This document shows, in pieces, positions 1 to 8,270 of a stretch of 64,000 nt of DNA; within the stretch, counting starts at the first letter, position 1, and each line of letters starts with the position of its first letter. The position numbers and the translations under genes were made by a program. The stretch is from positions 1 through 64,000 of the forward strand of contig JBOZRQ010000033.1 of assembly GCA_050789255.1 (NCBI GenBank), in the 5' to 3' direction. The DNA comes from JBOZRQ01 sp050789255. GTDB taxonomy: Bacteria; Bacillota; Sulfobacillia; Symbiobacteriales; Symbiobacteriaceae. Below the pieces are notes generated by a model. The model ran no database searches. It worked only from the letters and a program-made list of their open reading frames with translations, and was not told where the DNA came from.

Positions 1-17
1 ATCAAACTCTCCGTAGA
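1..17 (-). rRNA. rrs: 16S ribosomal RNA, 5' end only (partial)
   Basis: The first bases, read on the minus strand, end in ACGGAGAGTTTGAT, the conserved start of bacterial 16S rRNA (the 27F primer site begins at AGAGTTTGAT). The gene continues off the left edge of the window. The exact mature 5' end cannot be fixed from here. Confidence 0.9.
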
Positions 18-130
18 AAAGTTTGTTCGGCTCTTTGAGTTCGTACGACTCGCTTAGCTCTTCTTGCTCTTGCACTGTCTAGTTTTCAAGGTCCCAGCAA
101 ACTGTCGCTCTGCCAAGCGGCGCCGACAGC
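18..130 (-). other. 16S rRNA leader region
   Basis: This stretch is transcribed ahead of the 16S gene. On the minus strand it contains ACCTTGAAAACTAGACAG, a motif common in Firmicute rRNA leaders and spacers and associated with processing and antitermination. It lies between the nearest promoter and the rRNA start. No protein gene is credible here. Confidence 0.7.
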
Positions 131-136
131 TTTTTC

Positions 137-165
137 ATCTTAGCAGGTTCGTATGCGTCCGTCAA
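137..165 (-). promoter_or_regulatory. rRNA promoter, proximal
   Basis: Minus-strand -35 TTGACG (160-165) and -10 TAAGAT (137-142) are separated by 17 bp, about 120 bp upstream of the 16S start. It is the nearest of three tandem promoters, an arrangement typical of rRNA operons. Confidence 0.75.
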
Positions 166-246
166 CCGACCAAATGTTACATCCGGCGATCAACTTTTCG
201 ACACACCCCACTGTCCGATGGGACTACCATCGAGCGGTGGAAAGCA

Positions 247-276
247 AGCTTATCACGTCTAAAGCCGCTTCGTCAA
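247..276 (-). promoter_or_regulatory. rRNA promoter, middle
   Basis: Minus-strand -35 TTGACG (271-276) and -10 TAAGCT (247-252) are separated by 18 bp. Its -35 is identical to that of the proximal promoter about 110 bp downstream, which supports tandem rRNA promoters. Confidence 0.6.
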
Positions 277-330
277 CTCTCCACATCGTGGAAGTCGACT
301 CCGAACCTTGTCGCTGTTGGCGACTTGGGC

Positions 331-360
331 ATCATATCACGATGAGCCCAGCGAGCGCAA
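331..360 (-). promoter_or_regulatory. rRNA promoter, distal
   Basis: Minus-strand -35 TTGCGC (355-360) and -10 TATGAT (331-336) are separated by 18 bp. It begins just downstream of the terminator of the preceding chemoreceptor-like gene, so it would be the first of three rRNA promoters. Confidence 0.55.
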
Positions 361-393
361 GTAGTTGACTGTTAGCATCCGACCCAAATCATA

Positions 394-419
394 GCGGCCC
401 GGGCCGAAGCCCGGGCCGC
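394..419 (-). terminator. Terminator of the MCP/peptide-binding fusion gene
   Basis: A perfect GC-rich inverted repeat (394-404 with 409-419) has a TTCG tetraloop on the minus strand and follows the stop at 430. The T-tract after it is weak (CTATGATTT). It separates the fusion gene from the rRNA promoters. Confidence 0.65.
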
Positions 420-429
420 AACCACACGT

Positions 430-2823
430 TCAATCCGCCGCCGTTTCAGCTGTACGGCCCTCATGCGAGAGCCAGACATCCTTAAACCGCCGTAACCCGA
501 GCATGTGCGGCTTCACGCCGCGAACCCACGGCTGAACGGCTACACACTCGTCCGTCTGGCAGAGGAAGACCCAGGGCGCCTCCTCCAGCAACAGCTCCTG
601 CAAGCGCTTATACACCTCTTTGCGCCGTACAGGGCTGATCGTGCGCTGGCCTTCATCCAGCAGCCGGTCCACCTCGGCGTTCTTATAGACGCCGCGGTTC
701 CCGGAATCCATGCCCGAACGCGAGGAGAAGAGCGGCTGCAGGAAGTTGTCAGGATCGCCCGTGTCGCCGATCCAGCCCATCATATAGAGATCACACTGAG
801 CAAAGACTTGCTCCTTGTTGAACTCAGACGACGGCATCGAGGTAACCTCGCAGGGCATACCGGCATCGCGCAGCATCTGGGCCACCATCTCGGCGCGCTG
901 CACAGCCTCACGACCTTGGCGGCAGAACAGCTTCAAAGGCTGGCGTACCCCACCGGCCTCGCTGACCAGCCGCCGGGCCATGGCGGCATCATACCGATAC
1001 CCCTTCAGGTTCGGGTCGTGGGCAAATACCCCGCTGGGCAAAGGACCAGCGAGCGGCCGGGCCCTTCCTGCGTATGTAGCAATCAACCGAGCCTTGTCGA
1101 CAGCGTAGTTAATCGCCTGGCGCAGACGCTTATCCGCTACCGCTGGCTTGCGGAAGTTGAAGCCGATATACTGCAACGACAAGGACGGACACGTACGGAC
1201 CAGCTTCGACAGTTGGGCGTCCTGCATGATTTCGGCTCCGGCGGTCAAGGTGTCAACCCGCCCAGTCCGCAGCAGTTCGGCGTACTCGTCGCCCCGGGCG
1301 GCCATGTCGATCTCCACCCGGTCGAGGAACGGGCGCCCCTCGAAGTAATCGGGGTTAGCGGTTAGAACGAGGAGCTTCTCCTCCTCCCACGTCTCCAGCC
1401 GGAAGGGGCCGGTCCCAACAGGGCGCCGCCGGAAATCCGGCCGCTCAGCTGCATCCTTAGGCACGATGGCGGCGCCCGCGTAGGCGAGGTTGGAGAGGAA
1501 CGGGTTGAACGGGTGCTCCAGGGTAATGGCGACGGTGTGCGGTCCCAGCACCCGAATGCCACGCACGGTGCTAGCGCGACCTGCGGTGTAATCCCGGGCG
1601 CCGTCCAGCATCTCCAGCAGCCAGCTGTGCGGGCTTCTCACCCGCGGGTTGAGCAAGCGCTCCAGCGAGTACCGCACGTCCTCCGCAGTCAGCTCCCGCC
1701 CATTGTGGAAGCGGACCCCCTTGCGCAGGGTGAAGGTCCAGGTGCGGCTGTCAGCGGAAAGCTCCCAGCCAGCGGCGAGGCACGGGACGACGCCGGCATC
1801 CGGCCCGAACTGCGTCAGTCCGTTAAAGATGTTCACGACCACGTTGGCCGAGATCTGATCGGTGCAGAAGGCCGGGTCCAGCCCTTCGGGAGAACCCTGG
1901 GCAAAGCGTAGCACATCTCCCGGTCCCATGCGGGCAGCGGCAACGTCGGACGTCCCCTGCACCATCTCCTTCATGGAAATGGTGAGATCCTCCAGATCCC
2001 GGGCCGCCGAAACCTGCTGCTCAGAGCCAGAAGAAAGCAACTGCAATACGGCGAGCATGCCTTCGACCATCTGCTGGCCCCCGGCGACCGCCTCGCTGAC
2101 CTGTTCGGCCTGTGCCGCCTGCTGGCTCAAGCTCGTAACCATCTGGGCCACCTGCCGGTTGAAGCCGTCGACGGAATCGACCACGCCACGGAAGGCATCG
2201 GACGCTGCTGCCGCGGCAGCCACCCCGTCTTCCACGCCCTTCACGTTCTGGTGGATCGCATCCACCGCCCGCTGCACGCCCGACTGAATCTGGTCGATCA
2301 CACCACGGATCTCCTTGACGTGCTTGCGGGACTCCTCGGCCAGGCGCCGAACCTCACCGGCAACGACGGCGAAGCCGCGGCCATGCTGTCCAGCCCGGGC
2401 GGCCTCAATCGCCGCGTTCAGGGCCAGCAGGTTGGTCTGGTCGGCGACACGGCTGATGATGCCGACGATCTTGCCGATCTCCTCCGACGACTTCAGCAGC
2501 GCCCGAATCTGCTCCTCAGCCGAGGTGGAGTAGGTCCGGATCACCTCAATCTTGGCCATGGAGTTCTGAACGGCCCGGGCGCCGTCAGAGGCTACCCGGG
2601 CGGTGCTCTGGGCCGAGTTCCCGGCAATGTCCAACGACCGGGTAACATCCTCCGAGAGCCTCGCCAAATCCGTCACGCCCGACAGAGCCGTAGACAAGGA
2701 TTCCCCCTGCGCCTCGATGCCGCGGGCCACCTCTCCCAAAGATGCCCCCATCCGCTCAGAGGTCTCCTGGAGCCGCCGGACCGCCTTGTGCAGCTTATCC
2801 GCCATTAACGGAGCGTGAGCCAC
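430..2823 (-). CDS. Chemoreceptor signalling domain fused to family 5 solute-binding domain
   Basis: The 797-residue protein has two parts. Residues about 1-290 form a long coiled coil with the conserved chemoreceptor hairpin tip (DQTNLLALNAAIEAARAG, then GRGFAVVAGEVRRLAE), which contacts CheA/CheW. Residues about 300-785 match family 5 extracytoplasmic peptide-binding proteins (RKGVRFHNGRELTAEDV, RPVGTGPFRLETW, LRQAINYAVDKARL). No signal peptide or membrane segment is visible, so both halves should be cytoplasmic, which is unusual for the binding domain. GTG start with GGAGGG upstream. It lies on the same strand as a peptide transporter 2 kb away. Inference: a soluble sensor of internalised peptides or another small ligand. 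Confidence 0.85.
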   Translation of the reverse strand: MAHAPLMADKLHKAVRRLQETSERMGASLGEVARGIEAQGESLSTALSGVTDLARLSEDVTRSLDIAGNSAQSTARVASDGARAVQNSMAKIEVIRTYSTSAEEQIRALLKSSEEIGKIVGIISRVADQTNLLALNAAIEAARAGQHGRGFAVVAGEVRRLAEESRKHVKEIRGVIDQIQSGVQRAVDAIHQNVKGVEDGVAAAAAASDAFRGVVDSVDGFNRQVAQMVTSLSQQAAQAEQVSEAVAGGQQMVEGMLAVLQLLSSGSEQQVSAARDLEDLTISMKEMVQGTSDVAAARMGPGDVLRFAQGSPEGLDPAFCTDQISANVVVNIFNGLTQFGPDAGVVPCLAAGWELSADSRTWTFTLRKGVRFHNGRELTAEDVRYSLERLLNPRVRSPHSWLLEMLDGARDYTAGRASTVRGIRVLGPHTVAITLEHPFNPFLSNLAYAGAAIVPKDAAERPDFRRRPVGTGPFRLETWEEEKLLVLTANPDYFEGRPFLDRVEIDMAARGDEYAELLRTGRVDTLTAGAEIMQDAQLSKLVRTCPSLSLQYIGFNFRKPAVADKRLRQAINYAVDKARLIATYAGRARPLAGPLPSGVFAHDPNLKGYRYDAAMARRLVSEAGGVRQPLKLFCRQGREAVQRAEMVAQMLRDAGMPCEVTSMPSSEFNKEQVFAQCDLYMMGWIGDTGDPDNFLQPLFSSRSGMDSGNRGVYKNAEVDRLLDEGQRTISPVRRKEVYKRLQELLLEEAPWVFLCQTDECVAVQPWVRGVKPHMLGLRRFKDVWLSHEGRTAETAAD

Positions 2824-2882
2824 CCCTGCCCCCTCCTACTCCAGAGAACTTTTTGCCTCATCTTAATACTTCGTCTATATCA

Positions 2883-2911
2883 ATTATCCCTCCACAGATA
2901 ATTGGTATCAA
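2883..2911 (-). promoter_or_regulatory. Promoter of the MCP/peptide-binding fusion gene
   Basis: Minus-strand -35 TTGATA (2906-2911) and -10 GATAAT (2883-2888) are spaced 17 bp apart in the AT-rich gap behind nhaC. The fusion gene should therefore be transcribed on its own. Confidence 0.6.
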
Positions 2912-2916
2912 TCATA

Positions 2917-4320
2917 TTAATCTGCGCGACTTAGATCGGCCACCGATGGCGCCGGCCCCCCGCCCAGAACTCCCTTCTCCTCCAGGTAGGCGTAAACCAG
3001 GGAGACCAGGGGGAGAAGCAGCGCCAGAAAGGCATACGGCGCAAAGGAGCGGGTCGGTACTCCCAGCGACGCCGCCGCAAGTACACCCATCAGGTTCCAG
3101 GGGATGATGCCCGCCAACACCGTGCCGGAATCGGCCAGCGAGCGCGAAAGCAGCGAAGCCCCCAGCTGCGCCCGGTCGTAGGCTGGTCGCAGCATCCGGC
3201 CCGGCACGATGATGCACAGCGCCTGGTTGGCGGCTACCATCGCTACGGAGACCGAGATCAGCATCGTGCTCAGCACCAGGCTTACCGGGCGCCGCACCCC
3301 CGCCACCAGGCGTTCAATCACCATCGGCATCATGCCGGTGCTCTCCATGATCCCGTTAAAGGCGCCGGCCACGATGATCAGCAGGAACTGATGCACCATG
3401 GGCCAAATGCCCCCGCCGGACAGGATCCGACTGAGCGTCCCCTCGGAAACTGGGGAGACCTGCCCCAACAGCGCCGCCTCGGCCAGATCCGCGGCGCCCA
3501 CTCCCCCAACCACTACGCCAAGGAGCCCGCCGGCGACGATACCGGCGCCCAGCGCCCAGCGGACCGGCACTCGCAGGAAGGCAAGCACGAGGACCAGCAC
3601 CGGCGGCAGCAGGAGCCACGGGGTGATCACTACCTGTGCAGCCAGCGCCTCGCCCAAAGCCCCGCTGGCGGCGCCCGGCGCCACTGGCAGCCGCGTCCCC
3701 AGCCAGGCATAAAGCCCCAGGCAGACGAGCGCGGCAAAACCCCCGGTCGGCGCCATCGCCGACTGGGCCTGGCGCATCTCCGTCCGGGTCATCGACAGAT
3801 TCAGGTTGAGACTGCCCGAGAGCGGCGAGGAACGGTCGCCAAACAGCGCTCCGGAGACCAGCGCTCCTGCGACGGGCGCCAACGGAAGGCCGGCGCCCTG
3901 GGCGACCCCCATAATCGCCACTCCGAGCGTACTTAGCGTTCCGATCGAAGTGCCCAGCATCATCGAGACTGCCAGGGCCAGCACGTAGGCCGCCGGCAGC
4001 AGGTAGTGGGGTACAGCGACCTTCAGGCCGTAGTAGACCATCGCAGGGACGGTCCCCGCCCCGACCCACACGCCGATCAGGGCGCCCACCAGCACCAGGA
4101 TCGAAAGGGCGATTAAGGTCGACTTGACCCCGCCCAGGGCGGCCTGCCACAAGTCCGAGAACGAGAACCCCGCTCGACGGGCAATATATGCCGCAACGGC
4201 GGCCCCGACCAGCAGCGGCCAATAGAATTTCACCGGGTAGACAACCACGGACCCCAGCAGAAGCACGGCAGCGGTGATGAGTGGAATGGCTGCTTCAACA
4301 AGGCGAAAGCGCGGCTGCAA
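2917..4320 (-). CDS. nhaC: Na+/H+ antiporter, NhaC family
   Basis: An integral membrane protein of about 467 residues with roughly eleven hydrophobic segments. It carries NhaC-type signatures such as GDRSSPLSGSLNLNLSMT, the AGAFNGIMESTGMMPM region and the SDSGT/IIPWN-like segment (SLADSGTVLAGIIPWNLMG). NhaC proteins exchange cytoplasmic Na+ for H+, or related substrates such as malate/lactate. A TTG start at 4320 is spaced 6 nt from AGAGGGTG. A GTG nine bases upstream is too close to that site. It is flanked by other operons and looks monocistronic. The exact substrate is not shown by the sequence. Confidence 0.85.
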   Translation of the reverse strand: MQPRFRLVEAAIPLITAAVLLLGSVVVYPVKFYWPLLVGAAVAAYIARRAGFSFSDLWQAALGGVKSTLIALSILVLVGALIGVWVGAGTVPAMVYYGLKVAVPHYLLPAAYVLALAVSMMLGTSIGTLSTLGVAIMGVAQGAGLPLAPVAGALVSGALFGDRSSPLSGSLNLNLSMTRTEMRQAQSAMAPTGGFAALVCLGLYAWLGTRLPVAPGAASGALGEALAAQVVITPWLLLPPVLVLVLAFLRVPVRWALGAGIVAGGLLGVVVGGVGAADLAEAALLGQVSPVSEGTLSRILSGGGIWPMVHQFLLIIVAGAFNGIMESTGMMPMVIERLVAGVRRPVSLVLSTMLISVSVAMVAANQALCIIVPGRMLRPAYDRAQLGASLLSRSLADSGTVLAGIIPWNLMGVLAAASLGVPTRSFAPYAFLALLLPLVSLVYAYLEEKGVLGGGPAPSVADLSRAD

Positions 4321-4348
4321 GATAGACACCCTCTAGCCATTGGTATGT

Positions 4349-4361
4349 TTCGTAGTACGAA
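4349..4361. promoter_or_regulatory. 13-bp palindrome upstream of nhaC
   Basis: TTCGTA-G-TACGAA is a perfect inverted repeat about 30 bp ahead of the nhaC start. It may be a regulator site for nhaC or simply part of the transcript leader. No regulator is recognised nearby. Confidence 0.25.
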
Positions 4362-4366
4362 GAATT

Positions 4367-4398
4367 CAGGGGTTCGCCGCAACCGTAGCGAACCCCTG
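4367..4398 (-). terminator. Terminator of the peptide transporter operon
   Basis: A perfect 11-bp stem (4367-4377 with 4388-4398, loop 10 nt) sits just past the stop of the second permease gene. The downstream T-run is poor, so some readthrough into nhaC is possible. Confidence 0.6.
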
Positions 4399-4411
4399 CC
4401 GGAGAAGCCTT

Positions 4412-5326
4412 CTATTCCTTGAGCCGCGGATCGAGAGCATCCCGGAGACCATCGCCCAGGAGATTGACCGACAGCACGGCCACGAAGATGATCAGACCCG
4501 GCGGAATCCAGAGCCACGGGCGCAACAGGAGCACCCGCAGCGAGATCGCCGAAGAGAGCATGTTCCCCCACGACGGGGTCGGCTGCTGTACCCCGAGACT
4601 AAGAAAGCTGAGCCCCGCTTCGCTGAGAATCGCGCCCGCCACACCCAGGGTCGCGGCTACCATGATCGGTGCCATGGCGTTCGGAAGGATATGCCGGAAG
4701 ATGATCCGGGCGTCGCTGGCGCCCTCCGCGTAGGCCGCCTCGACGAAATCCCGACGCCGAAGACTCAAGAACTCGCCCCGCACCAATCGGCAGATGCCTG
4801 TCCAGCCCAATAGCCCGATGATGATCATCGTGTTGTACACGCTCGGTCCGAGCACGGCTGCCATCGTCAGGGCCAGCGGAAAGAACGGCAGCACCATGAT
4901 CACATCGGTGATGCGCATGATCACGTTGTCGACGACCCCGCCGTAATACCCCGCTACAGATCCCAGCACCACACCGATGCACAAGTAGATCGCCACGGCG
5001 ACCAGGCCGACGGTGAGCGAGACACGCCCGCCGTAAATCAGCCGGGTGAAGACGTCCCGGCCCAGGTCGTCGGTGCCAAGCCAGTGCAGTGCCGACGGCG
5101 GGCGCTCGACCATCATCATGTCAATGGCGTCACGGTCATGGTTGGTGATGTAAGGGGCGAGCAGGGCGGTCAACCCCAGGATAATCAAGAGGTATAGGCC
5201 CAGCATCGCCCGGGGGTTCCGGCGCAGCCGCCGCCAGGCCAGCTTCCATAGACCTGAGCCGGCGTCTGGCGGGGCGCCCTCCCCCGTCTTCCGCTTGAGC
5301 AGCCGGCGGCTTGTCTGCAAGCTCAT
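4412..5326 (-). CDS. Peptide ABC transporter permease, DppC/OppC type
   Basis: 304 residues. An N-terminal cytoplasmic stretch and a first membrane segment (RAMLGLYLLIILGLTALLAP, the OppC_N domain) precede the BPD_transp_1 domain with about five more helices. The EAA-like ATPase contact loop is VEAAYAEGASDARIIFRHIL. It forms the membrane channel together with the gene just upstream. ATG start with AAGGGGG upstream, and 21 bp from the OppB-type gene. No ATPase gene follows: a hairpin and nhaC come next, so the ATPases must be supplied from elsewhere. Whether the substrate is dipeptides, oligopeptides or nickel cannot be read from the sequence. Confidence 0.9.
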   Translation of the reverse strand: MSLQTSRRLLKRKTGEGAPPDAGSGLWKLAWRRLRRNPRAMLGLYLLIILGLTALLAPYITNHDRDAIDMMMVERPPSALHWLGTDDLGRDVFTRLIYGGRVSLTVGLVAVAIYLCIGVVLGSVAGYYGGVVDNVIMRITDVIMVLPFFPLALTMAAVLGPSVYNTMIIIGLLGWTGICRLVRGEFLSLRRRDFVEAAYAEGASDARIIFRHILPNAMAPIMVAATLGVAGAILSEAGLSFLSLGVQQPTPSWGNMLSSAISLRVLLLRPWLWIPPGLIIFVAVLSVNLLGDGLRDALDPRLKE

Positions 5327-5347
5327 GGCACGTCCCCCTTCTGCTGA

Positions 5348-6313
5348 TCAGTCATACCGGATCCGCGGATCCACCACAGCATACCCGATGTCGGCCAGCA
5401 GGCTGCCCATCATCGTCAGGAAGGCGAACATCAGGTTCAAGCCCATCAGCACCGGGTAGTCCCGTTCCAGCAGCGCCGTGTAGGTGAGCCGGCCGATCCC
5501 CGGCCAGGAGAAGATCGACTCGGTAATGATCGCCCCGCCGACCAGCGCCGGCAGGTCCAGACCGATGATGGTGATCACGGGGATCATCGCATTACGAAGG
5601 GCGTGCTTGTAGATCACGATCTTCTCGGAGAGGCCTTTGGCCCTGGCGGTGCGCACAAAATCCTGGCGCAGAACCTCCAGCATGGAGGCCCGCACGTACC
5701 GCATGAGGGCGGCAATGCCCGTCACCCCCAGCGTCACGGCCGGCAGGACCAGATGATGGCCCAGGTCCAGGAAGTACTCCATCCCGGCGAAGTTGGCCCC
5801 GGGCGTCTGGAAGCCGTGGCTTGGAAAGAGCTTCAGGTCCCCCAGGGCGAACGTTCGGAGCAGCATCAGACCGAAGAAGAAGGCCGGAATGGAGATACCG
5901 GCGAAGGCGAGCACCGTAGCGAGGTTGTCCAGCCAGGAGTTTTGCCGCCTGGCCGACAGGATGCCGATCGGGATGCCGACCAGGAAGACGATCAGCTCCG
6001 CCGCTACCCCCAAGGTGAGCGTGGGTCCCAGCCGCTCCCCGATAATCACAGAAACCGACTTCTGGTAGCGCAGGGAGTAGCCGAGGTTCCCTTGAGCCGC
6101 CTGCTTGAGCCATCCCCAATACTGCAGGGGCAGCGGGCAGTCAAGACAATACCGCCGGCGCAGCTCCTGGATCTTCTGCGGGCTGACCCGCGGGTCGATC
6201 ATGCTGCTGAACGGGTCGCCCGGCGCCATCTTGATGACCAAGAAGATCAGCAGGGTCGCCCCAAAAAGGATCGGCAGCATCTGGATCAGCCGCCGAATCA
6301 CGTAGTTCTTCAA
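5348..6313 (-). CDS. Peptide ABC transporter permease, DppB/OppB type
   Basis: 321 residues with the OppB layout: an N-terminal helix (YVIRRLIQMLPILFGATLLI), a PGDPF motif, and a C-terminal BPD_transp_1 domain with the coupling loop FVRTARAKGLSEKIVIYKHA. The TTG start at 6313 is preferred because AGGAGGTGA lies 6 nt upstream. The longer reading frame lacks such a site and adds a non-conserved, hydrophilic stretch. It lies downstream of the binding-protein gene, separated by a hairpin that could lower permease expression relative to the binding protein. Confidence 0.9.
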   Translation of the reverse strand: MKNYVIRRLIQMLPILFGATLLIFLVIKMAPGDPFSSMIDPRVSPQKIQELRRRYCLDCPLPLQYWGWLKQAAQGNLGYSLRYQKSVSVIIGERLGPTLTLGVAAELIVFLVGIPIGILSARRQNSWLDNLATVLAFAGISIPAFFFGLMLLRTFALGDLKLFPSHGFQTPGANFAGMEYFLDLGHHLVLPAVTLGVTGIAALMRYVRASMLEVLRQDFVRTARAKGLSEKIVIYKHALRNAMIPVITIIGLDLPALVGGAIITESIFSWPGIGRLTYTALLERDYPVLMGLNLMFAFLTMMGSLLADIGYAVVDPRIRYD

Positions 6314-6337
6314 GTCTTCACCTCCTGAAGGAGACAA

Positions 6338-6360
6338 GGGGCGACACGAAGTGCCGCCCC
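6338..6360 (-). terminator. Intercistronic hairpin between binding-protein and permease genes
   Basis: A 10-bp stem with one mismatch (6338-6347 with 6351-6360) and a tight TTC loop on the minus strand, with no T-tract. Such hairpins often stabilise the upstream binding-protein message or partly terminate before the permeases. Confidence 0.5.
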
Positions 6361-6374
6361 CTGCTTTCACGGCG

Positions 6375-8111
6375 CTAGCTCTTGATCCACAACTCGTGGA
6401 TGTTCCACAGCATGCCGCGGGCGTCGGGCTTGAGGCCCTGGACCTTATCGGTGCGCATGGCGTCGATGTTGTTCTTGGAGTACAGGAAGATATACGGCAG
6501 CTCGGTGTTCAGGATCTTCGCCCACTCCACGTAGATCGGCTTGCGCTCGTCGATCTTGAGGACCCGGGTGCCCTTCTTGATCAGCTCCTCATTGCGAGCG
6601 CTGGTCCAGCCGGTCACCTTGCCCCAGGTGTTGTCAGGCAGGAAGAGGGCGCCGGGGTCAGGATCGAGCGACAGGCTCCAGCCCATCAGCCAGGCGTCCA
6701 TATCACGCTTGTCAAAGACCGTCTCCGAGAGGGTGGCGAACTCCATCTGCTGGAGGTTCACCTTGACGCCCACGGCCTTCAGGTTCGCCTGGATCAGCGG
6801 GGCCGACTGCTCACGGACCTTGTTACCGGTCGGGTACTTGAGGGTGAACTCAAAGACCTTGCCGTCCTTGGTCAGGTAGCCCTCGGCGTTCTTATCCTTC
6901 CAGCCGGCCTCGGCCAACAGATCGGACGCCTTCTTGGCATCGTAGGGATAAGCGTTCAGGGACTTCTCGTCGTAGGCCCACAGTGCGGGCGGCATGTGGC
7001 TGTTCATCACCGTGCCGTGACCCAGCAGCAGCTGGTCGACGATCGCCTTCCGGTTGATGGCGTACATGAGTGCCTGGCGGACCTTCTGATCCTTGAAGAT
7101 CGGCTTGTCGTGGTTCAGGCCCATGTACTGATAGCCGAAGTCAGCCCGTTCATGAATCTGCACCGACTTGTCGCCCTTGACCAGGTCGACGTCGGTGGGG
7201 TTCATCTCGATGTAGTCCAGTTCGCCGGACTTCAGCTGGCCGATCGCCACATCCTGGTTGACGATCTTGTAGATGATCGTCTGGATGTGCGGCTTGCCCT
7301 TGTGGTAGCCGTCATAGCGCTCCAGCTTGACGAACTGGTCGGTCTTGTACTCGACGAACTTGTAGGGACCGGTGCCCACCGGCTTGCCGTTGAAGGCGTT
7401 CTCCTTCAGTTTCGCCATCGGGACATCCTTGAGCAGATGGTTCGGCAGGATGCCGTAGGCCAGGTTGCCGATCAGGGGAGCGTAGGGCTCATCGGTGGAG
7501 AAGGAGATCGTATAGTCGTCGATGACGTTGATCGCCTTCTTGCCGTCGCCGTTAAGCCAGGCCTGCCAGGAGTCGAGCTTCTTCTTGTTAGCGTCTTCGG
7601 CCTTCATCTTGCCGTCCTTGACCTGGGTGTCCAGGGCGTCCCGCTCGTCGACCATCTTCTGGGCGCCGACCAGGGCCGTGAAGTCGCCGGTGCGCACGCC
7701 CGTGTACTCCGGGTGCAGCATCGCCCGGAAGGTGTAAGCGACGTCAGCGCTCGTGAAGGGCTGGCCATCGTGCCACTTCACGTCCTTCTTGAGCTTGAAG
7801 GTCACCGTCTTGTTGTCCGATGAGACCTCGTAGGTCTCGCACAGGTCGCAAACCCATTCCAGCTTCTCGTTGTTCTCGAGGAGCCCGCTGAACACCAAAC
7901 CCGTCACGTTGGAGTCGTACAGACTCTCCGAAAGAATGGTGTTGAACATCCCCTTCGGTGCGGAGAACATGCTCAGATTGAGCGTGCCGCCGTCAACGGG
8001 CTTGCTCGGGTCCGTCTTGGTCTCTCCGCCGGTGTTCTGACCACCCTTGGAGCACCCTGCCACAGCGAGCAGGGCCAGCGCTACTAGCGCCGCCATGAAC
8101 CGCCTGGTCAC
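6375..8111 (-). CDS. Peptide-binding lipoprotein, solute-binding family 5
   Basis: 578 residues beginning with a lipoprotein signal (TRRFMAALVALALLAVAGC, lipobox LAVAGC), then a family 5 substrate-binding domain (LKKDVKWHDGQPFTSADVAY, GKPVGTGPYKFVEY, VRQALMYAINRKAIVDQLL). It should be anchored outside the membrane and deliver peptides to the two permeases downstream. The GTG start at 8111 is favoured over an ATG 21 bases upstream because AAGGGGG is well spaced and the signal peptide has the usual length. A coiled, lysine-rich insertion (KDGKMKAEDANKKKLDSW) is lineage-specific. It also shares its fold with the C-terminal half of the chemoreceptor fusion. Confidence 0.9.
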   Translation of the reverse strand: MTRRFMAALVALALLAVAGCSKGGQNTGGETKTDPSKPVDGGTLNLSMFSAPKGMFNTILSESLYDSNVTGLVFSGLLENNEKLEWVCDLCETYEVSSDNKTVTFKLKKDVKWHDGQPFTSADVAYTFRAMLHPEYTGVRTGDFTALVGAQKMVDERDALDTQVKDGKMKAEDANKKKLDSWQAWLNGDGKKAINVIDDYTISFSTDEPYAPLIGNLAYGILPNHLLKDVPMAKLKENAFNGKPVGTGPYKFVEYKTDQFVKLERYDGYHKGKPHIQTIIYKIVNQDVAIGQLKSGELDYIEMNPTDVDLVKGDKSVQIHERADFGYQYMGLNHDKPIFKDQKVRQALMYAINRKAIVDQLLLGHGTVMNSHMPPALWAYDEKSLNAYPYDAKKASDLLAEAGWKDKNAEGYLTKDGKVFEFTLKYPTGNKVREQSAPLIQANLKAVGVKVNLQQMEFATLSETVFDKRDMDAWLMGWSLSLDPDPGALFLPDNTWGKVTGWTSARNEELIKKGTRVLKIDERKPIYVEWAKILNTELPYIFLYSKNNIDAMRTDKVQGLKPDARGMLWNIHELWIKS

Positions 8112-8231
8112 CCTCTGTGTACCCCCTTGCATCTCGTGCTTCCGCAGAGCATGGCTCCGCTACCTGAAGAAAATGCGGGCGCCATCGCGGTTATGACACG
8201 AATTTGGACAAGGGGTCGGAAATATGCCGAG

Positions 8232-8263
8232 GAAAAAAGAAAACGAGGAGCAATTGCTCCTCG
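8232..8263 (-). terminator. Terminator of the lamin-tail-domain gene
   Basis: A perfect stem (8244-8263, GAGGAGC with GCTCCTC) is followed on the minus strand by TTTTCTTTTTT. It is a textbook intrinsic terminator just past the stop at 8271. Confidence 0.9.
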
Positions 8264-8270
8264 CTGGAAG

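Noticed and set aside
64..368. Two overlapping plus-strand reading frames of 93 and 71 codons.
   Set aside because: They lie in the leader and promoters of the minus-strand 16S rRNA gene and have no ribosome site or recognisable features.
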